Positions 17,348 to 25,897 of a stretch of DNA of 64,000 bases are shown piece by piece. Position 1 is the first letter of the stretch; each line of letters starts with the position of its first letter. Origin of the DNA: Bacillus sp. ISL-34. GTDB lineage: Bacteria; Bacillota; Bacilli; Bacillales; DSM-1321. The notes under the pieces were generated by a model. That model searched no databases. It saw only the letters and a list, made by a program, of their open reading frames with translations, and was not told the origin of the DNA. Position numbers and translations under genes: made by a program. The stretch covers positions 62,001-126,000 of the forward strand of contig NZ_JAGGQJ010000013.1 of the NCBI RefSeq assembly GCF_018613325.1. Direction: 5' to 3'.

Positions 17348-17396
17348 AAAAAAGAGCCAGCACTTTGAAGGGACCTTCATGGCACTGGCTCTTTTT
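17348..17396 (-). terminator. Terminator after fbpB
   Basis: A 12-bp outer stem, AAAAAGAGCCAG with CTGGCTCTTTTT (17349-17360 and 17385-17396), encloses an inner hairpin TGAAGG-GA-CCTTCA. It lies 20 bp after the fbpB stop and has A/T tracts on both sides, so it may serve both directions. Confidence 0.85.
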
Positions 17397-17415
17397 AAGA
17401 TATTTTTTGCAAAAC

Positions 17416-17544
17416 CTATTCAGCCTTTTGCATATGTTTTTTTTCAAGACGTTCCTCAAGTCTTTCCATTTGTTTAACGTCCATCAATAATTCCCTTTTG
17501 TTTTCTTTAATTAATTCTTCAAATGTCCTTTTTCTTTTTTTCAT
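17416..17544 (-). CDS. fbpB: Fur-regulated small basic protein, FbpB family
   Basis: This 42-aa, strongly basic protein begins MKKRKRTFEELIKENKRELL, the FbpB signature, followed by a predicted amphipathic helix with ERLEERLEKKHMQKAE. In B. subtilis FbpB helps the small RNA FsrA in the iron-sparing response, possibly as an RNA chaperone. A TAGGTG ribosome site precedes the ATG. A Fur-like box overlaps its promoter region about 85 bp upstream, which supports the assignment. A strong terminator follows. Confidence 0.85.
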   Translation of the reverse strand: MKKRKRTFEELIKENKRELLMDVKQMERLEERLEKKHMQKAE

Positions 17545-17624
17545 GCTTTTCACCTACTTATTTTAATATACTATTCAGTATTGCCAAATTAACGTAAAAT
17601 TATGACTATATGGTTTCCATCCCT

Positions 17625-17660
17625 TTAATTGTCATAATTATCAGATTTTTAACCTGATAA
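17625..17660 (-). promoter_or_regulatory. Fur-like box and promoter region of fbpB
   Basis: On the minus strand TGATAATTATGACA (17630-17643) contains a perfect TGATAAT half of the Bacillus Fur 7-1-7 motif and a degenerate second half. A second half-site in the opposite direction (TTATCAG, 17653-17659) lies upstream. TATGACA could act as the -35, with CATATA 17 nt downstream as the -10, so Fur binding would block polymerase. Because fbpB is Fur-regulated in B. subtilis, this is a likely functional site. Confidence 0.6.
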
Positions 17661-17779
17661 AGATTGCATTTCTCCACTCTCTATACTTTAACCCTTTTTT
17701 CATAAACATTAACTATAATTATTTAAATTTTTTGATTTTTCCATTAAATTTTGACAACTTTGTTAACAAAAACAATAAA

Positions 17780-17803
17780 ACGGAACCTTCATTAAGGTTC
17801 CGT
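17780..17803. terminator. Bidirectional terminator between yneN and fbpB
   Basis: ACGGAACCTT and AAGGTTCCGT form a 10-bp perfect stem (17780-17789 and 17794-17803) with a 4-nt loop, flanked by A-rich sequence upstream and CAAAAA downstream. It lies 150 bp after yneN. Confidence 0.7.
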
Positions 17804-17804
17804 C

Positions 17805-17945
17805 AAAAACAGTTCCGTAAATATCCGCTCATTTCTGCCGACTGACTGCAAGGCATCCTTGCCCAGGCGTCTCCGGGGTCTTCGCTAAACACAGTTATTC
17901 GGCAGGTGTGTCGCTAATTTCTTCAATACTGATGGAACTTCATAA
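17805..17945. repeat. GC-rich foldable intergenic element (candidate dispersed repeat)
   Basis: Within a very AT-rich region this stretch of about 90 bp (about 17815-17905) is distinctly richer in GC. It contains a perfect hairpin, GCAAGG-CAT-CCTTGC (near 17849-17863), nested between TGCCGA (near 17837) and TCGGCA (near 17899). It also contains a second TTCCG motif shared with the adjoining terminator. No reading frame is credible. Similar compact, GC-rich, foldable units are common dispersed repeats in Bacillus-group genomes. With one copy visible, repeat status is an inference. Confidence 0.35.
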
Positions 17946-17952
17946 GTTTCCC

Positions 17953-18486
17953 CTACTGCATACTATTTATATTTCGTTCCATATCTTTTAATTGCATGGC
18001 TGAAATTACCTTATTCCTGATAATGCCTTCTTTGTCGATGAAGTAAGTTGTTGGTATGCTAAGAATCTTGTAGCGCTCATTCACTGGATTTTTGGCACTT
18101 TGACTGTCCAGCGGTATGGTAAAAGTAATTCCATTATCCTCTACAAATGCTTGTACATCATTTTCAGGGTCAATATTGACGGCAAGTACGACGACATCAT
18201 CACCCGCTTGTTGTGTATATTTCTCCATATCCGGCATTTCCTTCTTGCAGGGCGGACACCAGGTTGCCCAAAAATTCAGCATTACCTTTTTGCCCTTATA
18301 ATCCGATAATTCAACTTGTTTCCCATCTAAAGTTTTCAGGGAGAAATTCGGTGCTTTGGCTCCAATTTTCAATCCGCCCAAAGCATCTTTTTCGTCATTT
18401 TCTTTTGATTCATTACCCATCGCCTGTACGATCGCTACTGTAATAAGTGACAGTAAGGCCACCGAAGCAATAATTTTTTTAAGCAT
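17953..18486 (-). CDS. yneN: Membrane-anchored thiol-disulfide oxidoreductase (ResA/TlpA-like, YneN)
   Basis: This 177-aa protein has an N-terminal hydrophobic segment (residues about 3-22) followed by an extracytoplasmic thioredoxin fold. The active-site motif is WCPPCKK in FWATWCPPCKKEMPDMEKY, and the cis-proline region reads LSIPTTYFIDKEG. Such proteins reduce or form disulfides outside the membrane, as ResA does in cytochrome c maturation; the partner of YneN is not established. AGGAGGA lies just before the ATG. Position next to acnA matches B. subtilis yneN. Confidence 0.88.
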   Translation of the reverse strand: MLKKIIASVALLSLITVAIVQAMGNESKENDEKDALGGLKIGAKAPNFSLKTLDGKQVELSDYKGKKVMLNFWATWCPPCKKEMPDMEKYTQQAGDDVVVLAVNIDPENDVQAFVEDNGITFTIPLDSQSAKNPVNERYKILSIPTTYFIDKEGIIRNKVISAMQLKDMERNINSMQ

Positions 18487-18640
18487 ACTCGTCCTCCTAG
18501 TCCCATTACAATAAAAATATTAGCCATTTCCAGAAATAGAACAACTTCCCTATTCCATCTTAACAATAAAAGGGTATGCGGAAAAGTGCAATTCCTTTAA
18601 ATCATATCATGATATCGCTTTGTTTCATAAACTTGACACA

Positions 18641-18675
18641 AAAAAAAACGGTAAACCTGAAAAGTAGGTTTACCG
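18641..18675 (-). terminator. Rho-independent terminator after acnA
   Basis: CGGTAAACCT and AGGTTTACCG form a 10-bp perfect stem (18649-18658 and 18666-18675), followed on the minus strand by eight T residues. It lies 17 bp after the acnA stop. Confidence 0.93.
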
Positions 18676-18692
18676 CTTCCTAAAAGCTGAAA

Positions 18693-21404
18693 TTAGCCTT
18701 TTAATTTATTACGTAATACCATTTGAAGGATACCACCGTGACGGTAGTAGTCGATTTCGATTTCGGAATCGAAACGAACAAGTACATCAAATTCTTTTAC
18801 GTTTCCAGCTTCATCAGTAGCTGTAACTGTTACGATATCACGCGGTTTAACTGTTTCGTCGATTTTGACTGCAATCGCTTCTTTACCAGTCAATCCAAGC
18901 GTTTCAGCGTTTTCGCCTTCTTTGAACTGAAGTGGAAGAACACCCATTAATGCAAGGTTAGAACGGTGAATACGTTCAAAGCTTTCAGCGATGACTGTTT
19001 TGATGCCAAGAAGGTTAGTACCTTTCGCAGCCCAGTCACGAGAGCTTCCCATACCATAGTCTTTACCAGCGATGACTGCAAGACCTGTTCCATCAGCTTT
19101 GTATTTCATACAAGCATCATAGATAGCCATTACATCGCCTGTTGGCCAGTAAGTTGTGTATCCACCTTCTGTACCTGGAGCAACTTGGTTACGGATACGA
19201 ATGTTTGCGAATGTTCCGCGCATCATCGCTTCATGGTTACCACGACGGGAACCGTAAGAGTTAAAGTCACGCGGTTTCACACCGTTTTCACGAAGGTAGA
19301 TACCAGCTGGTGTATCTTTACCGATTGCACCTGCAGGAGAAATGTGGTCAGTTGTTACTGAGTCACCGAATTTACCTACTACGCGCAAACCAGAAAGTGG
19401 GTTAACTGAACCTGGTTCTGGTGATAATCCTTCGAAGAATGGAGGATTTTGAATATATGTTGATTTAGAATCGAAAGCATAAATTGCTTCGTTGCTTGTT
19501 TGGATTTCATTCCAACGTTTGTTATCGTTAAATACTGTTTCGTATTCTTTACGGAATAATTCCGGTGTAACTGTTGCTTTAACAGCAGCGTTAACTTCTT
19601 CTTGTGATGGCCAGATATCAGCAAGATATACATCGTTACCATCTTTGTCTTTACCAAGTGAATCATTGTTAAGGTCGAAGTCCACAGTACCAGCAAGAGC
19701 ATATGCAACAACCAAAGTTGGAGAAGCAAGATAGTTTGCTTTCACTAGTGGATGAATACGACCTTCAAAGTTACGGTTACCAGAAAGTACTGAAGTTACT
19801 AGAAGATCTGCTTCAGCAACTGCTGCTTCGATTTCGTCCGCTAATGGACCTGAGTTACCGATACATGTTGTACAGCCGTAACCAACTACGTTGAATCCTA
19901 ATTGATCAAGGTATGGTTGAAGACCTGCATCACGAAGGTAACCAGTAACAACTTTAGAACCTGGTGCCAATGATGTTTTTACATAATCCGGAACAGTCAA
20001 GCCTTTTTCAACTGCTTTTTTAGCAATAAGACCTGCTCCAAGCATTACGTACGGGTTAGAAGTGTTCGTACAGCTTGTGATTGCAGCAATTGCAATCGCC
20101 CCTGTTTTCATTACCGTTTCTTTACCATCGGCAAATTTAACAGTTACTTCTTTATCCAATTCAGAATTGTCCATGCCAAAACCTTGGTTGCCCATAGGTG
20201 CATTGATAGCGTCATGGAAAGATTTTTTCATTTGAGAAAGTGGAATCAAATCTTGCGGGCGTTTAGGGCCTGAAAGGTTTGGTTCAATTGCTGAAAGGTC
20301 GATTTCCACAACATCATTATATGCTGGATCTTCGTTTTCAGGAGAGTAGAACAATCCATTTTCTTTGCAGTATGATTCAACCACTTTAATTTGTTTTTCA
20401 TCACGGCCAGTTAAGCGCATGTAATCGATCGCTTCTGCATCAACAGGGAAGAAACCAACTGTAGCACCGTATTCAGGAGCCATGTTAGCGATTGTTGCAC
20501 GGTCAGCAAGTGGAAGGTATCCTACTCCTGGGCCGTAGAACTCAACAAATTTACCAACTACGCCGTGTGCACGAAGAACTTGTGTTACTTTCAATGCAAG
20601 GTCAGTAGCTGTTGTACCTTTAGGAAGTTGGCCAGTCAATTTAACACCAACCACTTTTGGAACTGGGAAGTAAGAAGGCTGTCCAAGCATGCCTGCTTCT
20701 GCTTCGATACCGCCGACACCCCAACCAAGAACACCAATACCGTTGATCATTGTAGTATGTGAATCTGTACCGAAAACAGAATCAGGGAATACTTCAAAGT
20801 CGCCGTTTGGAGTTTCAACAGCATGAACCACGTTCGCAAGGTACTCTAAGTTAACTTGGTGAACGATACCAGTTGCCGGTGGAACTGCACGATAATTGTT
20901 GAATGATTTTTGAGCCCAGCTTAGGAACTGGTAACGCTCTGCATTACGTTCGAATTCAAGATCCATATTGGCATCAAGGGAATCCATTGTACCTGCTTTA
21001 TCAACTTGTACAGAGTGGTCAATTACAAGGTCAACCGGGATTTCCGGGTTGATTTTGTCAGGATCTCCACCAAGTGCTGCGAAAGCATTACGTAAAGAAG
21101 CTAAATCAACAACAACTGGAACACCAGTGAAATCTTGTAGGATTACACGTGATGGCTTGAACGGAACATCTATATCTTGTTGCTCGCTTGTTCCCCATTT
21201 AGCAAGGTTCGCAACATGTTCTTTTGTGATTACTCTTCCGTCTACTTGGCGAAGTACCGCTTCAAGTAACACTTTAATGGAATATGGAAGGCGAGATACT
21301 TTGCCATCCCCTGCTTTTTCAATAGCGTCTAGGCTGTAGTAGTTGTAGCGTTTCCCTTCAATTTCAAAGGACTTACGCGCTTGGTATACGTCATTTTTCG
21401 TCAT
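18693..21404 (-). CDS. acnA: Aconitate hydratase (aconitase A)
   Basis: Aconitase interconverts citrate and isocitrate in the TCA cycle. In Bacillus the apo form is also an RNA-binding regulator of iron response (citB). The 903-aa protein has the three 4Fe-4S cysteines in [10 protein letters not shown] and [14 protein letters not shown], the swivel domain motif [17 protein letters not shown] and the AcnA-type start [20 protein letters not shown] precedes the ATG. It is monocistronic with a strong terminator. A CcpC-like dyad and half-site lie in the promoter. It is flanked by sspO and yneN, as in B. subtilis. Confidence 0.98.
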   Translation of the reverse strand: MTKNDVYQARKSFEIEGKRYNYYSLDAIEKAGDGKVSRLPYSIKVLLEAVLRQVDGRVITKEHVANLAKWGTSEQQDIDVPFKPSRVILQDFTGVPVVVDLASLRNAFAALGGDPDKINPEIPVDLVIDHSVQVDKAGTMDSLDANMDLEFERNAERYQFLSWAQKSFNNYRAVPPATGIVHQVNLEYLANVVHAVETPNGDFEVFPDSVFGTDSHTTMINGIGVLGWGVGGIEAEAGMLGQPSYFPVPKVVGVKLTGQLPKGTTATDLALKVTQVLRAHGVVGKFVEFYGPGVGYLPLADRATIANMAPEYGATVGFFPVDAEAIDYMRLTGRDEKQIKVVESYCKENGLFYSPENEDPAYNDVVEIDLSAIEPNLSGPKRPQDLIPLSQMKKSFHDAINAPMGNQGFGMDNSELDKEVTVKFADGKETVMKTGAIAIAAITSCTNTSNPYVMLGAGLIAKKAVEKGLTVPDYVKTSLAPGSKVVTGYLRDAGLQPYLDQLGFNVVGYGCTTCIGNSGPLADEIEAAVAEADLLVTSVLSGNRNFEGRIHPLVKANYLASPTLVVAYALAGTVDFDLNNDSLGKDKDGNDVYLADIWPSQEEVNAAVKATVTPELFRKEYETVFNDNKRWNEIQTSNEAIYAFDSKSTYIQNPPFFEGLSPEPGSVNPLSGLRVVGKFGDSVTTDHISPAGAIGKDTPAGIYLRENGVKPRDFNSYGSRRGNHEAMMRGTFANIRIRNQVAPGTEGGYTTYWPTGDVMAIYDACMKYKADGTGLAVIAGKDYGMGSSRDWAAKGTNLLGIKTVIAESFERIHRSNLALMGVLPLQFKEGENAETLGLTGKEAIAVKIDETVKPRDIVTVTATDEAGNVKEFDVLVRFDSEIEIDYYRHGGILQMVLRNKLKG

Positions 21405-21563
21405 GAATATTACCCCCTATTAAACTGTCAGAACATATTCTGCACACATAAAAGTAAAACCTGGTTCACTGAAACCATGTTTACTATAAATATAAGTAAA
21501 AAAGTTAGTTTGTCGAATTTTCTCTCTCTTCTCCCACCCTAACTCTTCCTTCAACTTAATACT

Positions 21564-21625
21564 AATATAGAAATGAGTATAAGTAAATAACAAGAAAGTT
21601 ATTGTTTTTGATAAGTTTCTCTTAT
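21564..21625 (-). promoter_or_regulatory. acnA promoter with CcpC-type operator
   Basis: On the minus strand TTGTTA (21588-21593) and TATATT (21564-21569) are 18 nt apart. Upstream lies ATAAGTTTCTCTTAT (21611-21625), exactly the ATAA-N7-TTAT dyad described for CcpC, centred about 61 bp before the expected start. A half-site CTTAT (21579-21583) lies between -35 and -10. This copies the arrangement of B. subtilis citB (dyad near -66, half-site near -27), so citrate-responsive repression is likely. The gap between acnA and sspO holds nothing else apart from the sspO promoter. Confidence 0.75.
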
Positions 21626-21707
21626 AGAAAAAATTCCCCCACATATTAAAGTGCATTTAGGAAGCCTTGCTGATATGCATTTTATTGAAAATACCCCTAT
21701 TTATGGC

Positions 21708-21736
21708 CTGATAAATTATTCCAGCAAAACATATTA
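21708..21736 (+). promoter_or_regulatory. Possible sigma-G promoter of sspO
   Basis: CATATTA (21730-21736) fits the sigma-G -10 pattern CATNNTA. CTGATA (21708-21713), 16 nt upstream, is a weak -35. The position, about 55 bp before sspO, is suitable, but the -35 match is poor. Confidence 0.35.
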
Positions 21737-21791
21737 GCACTTCATACATAATCAGTCAACATTATCGCATTCTATGGATGGAGGTGTCGAA

Positions 21792-21944
21792 ATGACAAAA
21801 CAAAAGGCAAATCATGTTATACCAGGTATGAATGCTGCAAAAGCGCAAGGTAATGGAGCTGGATACAATGATGAACTGGGAAATGAACCGCCATTATCGG
21901 AAATGCAAAGGCAAAATAATAAAAAAAGAAAGAAAAATCAATGA
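21792..21944 (+). CDS. sspO: Small acid-soluble spore protein SspO
   Basis: This 50-aa protein matches B. subtilis SspO (CotK) from end to end: [20 protein letters not shown], then [16 protein letters not shown]. It is a minor forespore-made protein of the spore core. GGAGGTG lies just before the ATG. The gene is divergent from acnA, as in B. subtilis. Here sspP is not directly adjacent: a hypothetical gene on the opposite strand (22085-22348) lies between the two. Confidence 0.93.
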   Translation: MTKQKANHVIPGMNAAKAQGNGAGYNDELGNEPPLSEMQRQNNKKRKKNQ

Positions 21945-21972
21945 TTTCCCACATTTCTAGGCGTTAAACAGG

Positions 21973-22020
21973 ATAGGCTTTTTGAAATGGCAGATGTACT
22001 GCATTTTTCAAAAAGCCTAT
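21973..22020 (+). terminator. Terminator after sspO
   Basis: A 15-bp stem, ATAGGCTTTTTGAAA with TTTCAAAAAGCCTAT (21973-21987 and 22006-22020), encloses an 18-nt loop that itself contains GCAG-5-CTGC. The T tract after it is weak, so efficiency is uncertain. Confidence 0.65.
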
Positions 22021-22084
22021 TCTATTCTAAAATCAGGAAACGCAAAAGTAAAGCGCATGAACTCACGACGATGGAACCTGTCAC

Positions 22085-22348
22085 TCAATAGTCCTCAGAA
22101 TTGACCTCATTAACGATTGCCTGAATATCCTGTTCGAATTTTCTCAATTGTTCTTTCTGATGTTCGGAAGCGGTGACTAAAGCAGATTGTATTTGCTGAT
22201 AGGCCTCGTTCACTTCCTGCTTCACATGTTTCAATTCCGTTCCGTAATTCGGTGCGTTCTTCTCAATGGATGAGTATACATCAAATACTTGTTGATAACT
22301 TTGCTGGGCTTCCTGGAAAGTCCGTCGCTTATCTTGTTTATCCTGCAT
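22085..22348 (-). CDS. Hypothetical small helical protein
   Basis: This 87-aa, Gln/Glu-rich protein has no recognisable domain or cysteine. Its composition and hydrophobic spacing (FQEAQQSYQQVFDVYSSIEK near residue 11 and QLRKFEQDIQAIVNEV near residue 68) suggest two or three long helices, possibly a coiled coil. A ribosome site (AAGGAGC) lies about 8 nt before the ATG. It sits on the minus strand between sspO and sspP. A sporulation role is conceivable from position only. Confidence 0.6.
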   Translation of the reverse strand: MQDKQDKRRTFQEAQQSYQQVFDVYSSIEKNAPNYGTELKHVKQEVNEAYQQIQSALVTASEHQKEQLRKFEQDIQAIVNEVNSEDY

Positions 22349-22412
22349 TTGGGTTCAGCTCCTTAATTAGTGTCCATCCATAGCATGTACGAGGTTTGCA
22401 AATATATGTATG

Positions 22413-22442
22413 TGAATAAAATTTCACGGACTGATTATCTTA
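22413..22442 (+). promoter_or_regulatory. Candidate sigma-G promoter of sspP
   Basis: TGAATA (22413-22418) and TATCTTA (22436-22442) are 17 nt apart. The -35 is the sigma-G consensus and the -10 differs from CATNNTA at one base. The start codon of sspP is 21 nt further on. Confidence 0.5.
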
Positions 22443-22462
22443 AGAGATAGGAGGGATCGAAC

Positions 22463-22606
22463 ATGAACAAAAACGATGGTAAGGATATTCGAAAAAATGC
22501 TCCTAAAGGAAATAACCCAGGTCAACCTGCACCGTTAAGCGGTTCTCATAAGGTGAAAAACAGACAGCACTCCCGTCAGAAGCATAATAGCAGTCATGAT
22601 ATGTAA
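22463..22606 (+). CDS. sspP: Small acid-soluble spore protein SspP
   Basis: This 47-aa protein contains [20 protein letters not shown], then [19 protein letters not shown], matching B. subtilis SspP (CotL) closely. It is a minor spore-core SASP. A strong ribosome site (TAGGAGGGA) precedes the ATG at 22463. It has its own candidate sigma-G promoter and a terminator, so it appears to be transcribed separately from sspO here. Confidence 0.93.
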   Translation: MNKNDGKDIRKNAPKGNNPGQPAPLSGSHKVKNRQHSRQKHNSSHDM

Positions 22607-22631
22607 GCTGCTTAAATAATCGTTCCATAAC

Positions 22632-22674
22632 AAAGCGGTGCCGCCCCAAAAAGGCAGACACCGCTTTCGTTTTA
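22632..22674 (+). terminator. Terminator after sspP
   Basis: AAAGCGGTG and CACCGCTTT (22632-22640 and 22659-22667) form a 9-bp stem with an inner TGCC/GGCA pairing, followed by CGTTTTA. Confidence 0.8.
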
Positions 22675-22768
22675 TAATTGTGCAGCAAATAAAAGTCACA
22701 AGGGAAAGGTTCGATGCCTTCCTATTATATGGGCATCTTTTTATGGCACGTATCCGTGCCATTCCAGT

Positions 22769-23788
22769 TCAGCCAAAATAACGATGATATAACGTTTTTG
22801 CTTCTGCAATATCTTTTGTTCCATGAATCAACGCCCGCCCATCTTTAAAAACGACCAACCGATGGGTTCCGATAGTAAATGAAAGTAAATAAGGATTCCT
22901 GACGATCTTACCACCTTGTGCGAGAAGATTTTTTTCGAGTTCCGCTAAGTCCCTTTCAAGCTTCATTGCCGGACGAATCTGGACAGAATCCCTTCCGCAT
23001 AAAACGGCTGTCTTTGTTCGATTTGAATAAGAGAGATGGGGATACGTTCGATTTGACCCACATGACAAACAAGTTTCTTTTTTTAATTGCGCTACATTTA
23101 TGGATGAATGTTCATTTTTCCAAAGATCAAATGAAACGATTTTGTTTCTTAGCGATGCATGATCTTCAACAAGGATTTTTAAAGCTTCCGCCATTTGATG
23201 GGCAACGACCGTTTGAACGGCAGGACTGATGATTCCCGCCGTATCACATGTCAGCCCTCCCATCGGAACCGTTTCCAGTAAACAATTCAAACATGGGGTC
23301 ACCTCTGGGATCACCGTGTAACTTATTCCATAACTCCCTACACAAGCCCCGTAAATCCAGGGTATTTTATATTTTTGCGCAGTATCGTTAATAAGCATCC
23401 TGGTATCGAAGTTATCAGTGGCATCCAATATTAAATCCACGCCTTCAACGAGTTTCGCCAGTTCATCAACCGAAACATCAGCCACATGCGATTTTACAAT
23501 AACGTCGGAATTTAGCTCATTCAAACGATTCTTCGCTGCCACTGCTTTCGGTATTCTTTTTTGCGCATCAGCTTCACAATAAAGCTGTTGTCTTTGAAGG
23601 TTGCTCCACTCCACATAATCTCTGTCTACAATGGTGAGTTTCCCAATTCCTGCCCGTACAAGGCCTTCCGCACTTCCCGTACCGAGAGCACCCGCTCCAA
23701 TCACCAACACGTGTTTTTGGCGAATTTTCATTTGCCCTTCTTCCCCTATAGGGCCAAAAAGTTCTTGGCGTGAATAACGTTCATTCAT
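22769..23788 (-). CDS. thiF: Sulfur-carrier adenylyltransferase ThiF
   Basis: ThiF adenylates the C-terminal glycine of ThiS so that sulfur can be loaded for thiazole synthesis. The 339-aa E1-like protein has the ATP loop [21 protein letters not shown], the [13 protein letters not shown] motif and the zinc cysteines CLNC and CLSC. A C-terminal extension of about 80 residues follows the E1 domain. Its ATG overlaps the thiG stop by 4 bp. It is the last gene of the nine-gene TPP-riboswitch operon. A small hairpin, GGCACG-TATC-CGTGCC (22745-22760), follows 8 bp after the stop. Confidence 0.92.
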   Translation of the reverse strand: MNERYSRQELFGPIGEEGQMKIRQKHVLVIGAGALGTGSAEGLVRAGIGKLTIVDRDYVEWSNLQRQQLYCEADAQKRIPKAVAAKNRLNELNSDVIVKSHVADVSVDELAKLVEGVDLILDATDNFDTRMLINDTAQKYKIPWIYGACVGSYGISYTVIPEVTPCLNCLLETVPMGGLTCDTAGIISPAVQTVVAHQMAEALKILVEDHASLRNKIVSFDLWKNEHSSINVAQLKKETCLSCGSNRTYPHLSYSNRTKTAVLCGRDSVQIRPAMKLERDLAELEKNLLAQGGKIVRNPYLLSFTIGTHRLVVFKDGRALIHGTKDIAEAKTLYHRYFG

Positions 23789-24552
23789 CCAATGCTCAAT
23801 CCTTCAACTGGGCTGCTTGCTATCGCATAATCATTTTTTTCAATTCTTCCTGCTTCATACCCCAATCGACCTGCCTCAATGGCGAGTTTCATTGCTTTCG
23901 CCATTTTGACGGGGTCTTTTGCTCCGGAAACTGCTGTGTTAAGCAATACGCCATCCGCCCCTAATTCCATGGCGATTGCCGCATCGGAGGGAGTTCCAAT
24001 CCCTGCATCAACAATTACTGGAACCTCTGATTGTTCCATGATGAATCGTAAGTTCAGTGGGTTTATAATGCCTTGACCAGAGCCAATTGGTGAAGCTCCA
24101 GGCATGATCGCATGGCACCCCACTTCTTCCAGGCGCTTAGCGAGCAACACATCATCCGAAGTATAAGGTAATACGGTGAATCCCAGTTTCACTAATTCTT
24201 CAGCAGCTTTCAAGGTTTCAATCGGGTCAGGCAGCAGAGTTTTTTGACAGCCAATGACTTCTACCTTAATCATGTCACATAAGCCGGAAGCCTTTGCAAG
24301 ATGGGCTATGCGCACTGCTTCTTTGGCTGTTTTAGCTCCTGCTGTATTGGGAAGGAGTGTGTATTTTTTCAAATCAAGCTTTTCTAAAAAATTGGGCTGA
24401 CTTGCTTCAAAAATGTTCATTCTCCGGACCGCAAACGTTAATATTTCCGTCCCCGAAACTTCCACTGATTGCTTTTGAACATCGAAATTTGGATATTTTC
24501 CAGTACCTAATAATAATCTTGAAGAAAATTCATAAGAACCAATCTTTAACAT
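23785..24552 (-). CDS. thiG: Thiazole synthase ThiG
   Basis: ThiG joins 1-deoxyxylulose 5-phosphate, ThiS thiocarboxylate and dehydroglycine into the thiazole phosphate of thiamin. The 255-aa TIM barrel has [11 protein letters not shown] at the start, the Schiff-base lysine in MIKVEVIG, and the phosphate loops [13 protein letters not shown] and [20 protein letters not shown]. It lies 1 bp after thiS and overlaps thiF by 4 bp, so the three are translationally coupled. Confidence 0.96.
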   Translation of the reverse strand: MLKIGSYEFSSRLLLGTGKYPNFDVQKQSVEVSGTEILTFAVRRMNIFEASQPNFLEKLDLKKYTLLPNTAGAKTAKEAVRIAHLAKASGLCDMIKVEVIGCQKTLLPDPIETLKAAEELVKLGFTVLPYTSDDVLLAKRLEEVGCHAIMPGASPIGSGQGIINPLNLRFIMEQSEVPVIVDAGIGTPSDAAIAMELGADGVLLNTAVSGAKDPVKMAKAMKLAIEAGRLGYEAGRIEKNDYAIASSPVEGLSIG

Positions 24553-24553
24553 A

Positions 24554-24757
24554 TCATCCGCCTCCTACAAAATGTACAATCTCGACCTTGTCTCCATTTG
24601 ACAAAAGTGTTTCACTTAGACTTTCTTTTGCCAATATTTCATCATTCAATTCAACAATCACTACTTTTTGATGTAAATTAAAGTGTTGCAAAAGCCCTGT
24701 AACTGTTGATTCATCAGCAGGAATCCGTATTTTTTCCCCGTTAATAATCAATTCCAA
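24554..24757 (-). CDS. thiS: Sulfur carrier protein ThiS
   Basis: ThiS is the ubiquitin-like sulfur donor of thiazole synthesis. The 67-aa protein ends with the required EIVHFVGGG tail, whose terminal Gly is adenylated by ThiF. I prefer the TTG start at 24757, which has GGAGGTGG 6-7 nt upstream. The alternative ATG at 24772 overlaps the thiO stop (TAATG) but has no ribosome site and would add five residues. thiG follows at once. Confidence 0.93.
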   Translation of the reverse strand: MELIINGEKIRIPADESTVTGLLQHFNLHQKVVIVELNDEILAKESLSETLLSNGDKVEIVHFVGGG

Positions 24758-24771
24758 TTCATCCACCTCCA

Positions 24772-25896
24772 TTAAGAAAAAAGGGTCTGTATCGAACGAT
24801 CCAATCGAAAAGCGGACCATTCGGGATTTGTCTTCCTTTCTACAATATCCGCTATTAGTACACCTGTAATTGGAGAAAGCAGGATGCCATTCCTGTAGTG
24901 CCCCGTTGCAATGAAAAGTCCTTTGCATGCTGGATGTTCACCAAAGTACGGCAAACCATCCCCAGTTTGGGGGCGTATACCTGCCCATGTCTTTTCCAAT
25001 TCGGTTCCTTTAATCGCCGGAAGCAATTGCGCTGCCATTTCTATTAATGTAGAAATCCCGTCAAGACTTACCTTTTGATCGAAAGTGTTCGCTTTAACCG
25101 TAGCCCCAACAATGATTCTTCTCCCAACTTTGGGCACAAGATAGCAGCCATGCGAGAAGATCGTTTTTTCAAGCAATGGACGATCGGTCAGGACGGAAAA
25201 GCACTCTCCCTTTACAGGATAACTGTCGAGTCTCATCCCTGATTTTTCAAGGAGGAAAGCACTCCAAGCCCCACCTGCTACGATGACATTTTCACTTGAA
25301 AATCCACCTATGTTCGTGACCACTCCCGTTACACAACCGTTTTCCGTAACTAAATCGGAGACATGAACAAATTCCTTTATATCTACACCAAGGGCAGCTG
25401 CAGATTCAGTAAAAGCGAGCGACAGCCTAGTGGCTGAAACTTGTCCATCCTTCGGAATGAACATGGCTCCCTTAATCTCATCCGATAGAAGCGGTTCCGC
25501 TTTCCTTATTTCGGCAGTCGATAGCCACTCAGCCTCAAGTCCCGCATCTTGCTGGACTCTGATCATGTTCTTCAACTCGGCTACCTGATCATTCGTTTGC
25601 GCCACCTTAAACATGCCCTTGTTCACTAATTCGATGTCTATTCCACTTATGTCTTTTAATTCTTCCGACAGTGCAGGAAACATCCCCCTGCTTCGGCTTG
25701 CCAATGTAAAAAGCGGGTCATCAGCATCTAACTCGGATTGTGCCCCTAACATCCCGGCTGCAGCACTGGATGCTTTACTGGCAAGTCTATCTTTTTCCAA
25801 TAACAGGACCTTTTTACCTCGTTTGGCTAATTGAAAAGCAATGGATCCACCAATTACCCCTCCCCCAACAATGATTGCATCATAAATGGAATTCAT
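24772..25896 (-). CDS. thiO: Glycine oxidase ThiO
   Basis: ThiO is an FAD enzyme that oxidises glycine to the dehydroglycine used by ThiG in aerobic Bacillus. The 374-aa protein has the dinucleotide motif DAIIVGGGVIGGSIAFQLAKRG at the N-terminus, VIVAGGAWSAFL in the middle, and the C-terminal TWAGIRPQTGDGLPYFG and ATGHYRNGILLSP. The start ATG at 25894-25896 has AAGGAGA upstream; the upstream in-frame extension overlaps tenI and does not fit. It follows tenI directly. Confidence 0.94.
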   Translation of the reverse strand: MNSIYDAIIVGGGVIGGSIAFQLAKRGKKVLLLEKDRLASKASSAAAGMLGAQSELDADDPLFTLASRSRGMFPALSEELKDISGIDIELVNKGMFKVAQTNDQVAELKNMIRVQQDAGLEAEWLSTAEIRKAEPLLSDEIKGAMFIPKDGQVSATRLSLAFTESAAALGVDIKEFVHVSDLVTENGCVTGVVTNIGGFSSENVIVAGGAWSAFLLEKSGMRLDSYPVKGECFSVLTDRPLLEKTIFSHGCYLVPKVGRRIIVGATVKANTFDQKVSLDGISTLIEMAAQLLPAIKGTELEKTWAGIRPQTGDGLPYFGEHPACKGLFIATGHYRNGILLSPITGVLIADIVERKTNPEWSAFRLDRSIQTLFS

Positions 25897-25897
25897 C

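Noticed and set aside
17277-17459. 60-codon minus-strand frame
   Set aside because: It spans the fbpB terminator and overlaps fbpB in another frame; fbpB and sspN explain the region.
19379-19729. 116-codon minus-strand frame inside acnA
   Set aside because: Same strand but shifted frame within a perfectly conserved aconitase; a shadow.
21420-21656. 78-codon minus-strand frame upstream of acnA
   Set aside because: It covers the acnA promoter and CcpC-like operator and has no ribosome site.
22745-22760. Terminator of the thiamin operon
   Set aside because: GGCACG-TATC-CGTGCC forms a hairpin just after thiF but lacks a T run on the minus strand, so I did not list it as a terminator.
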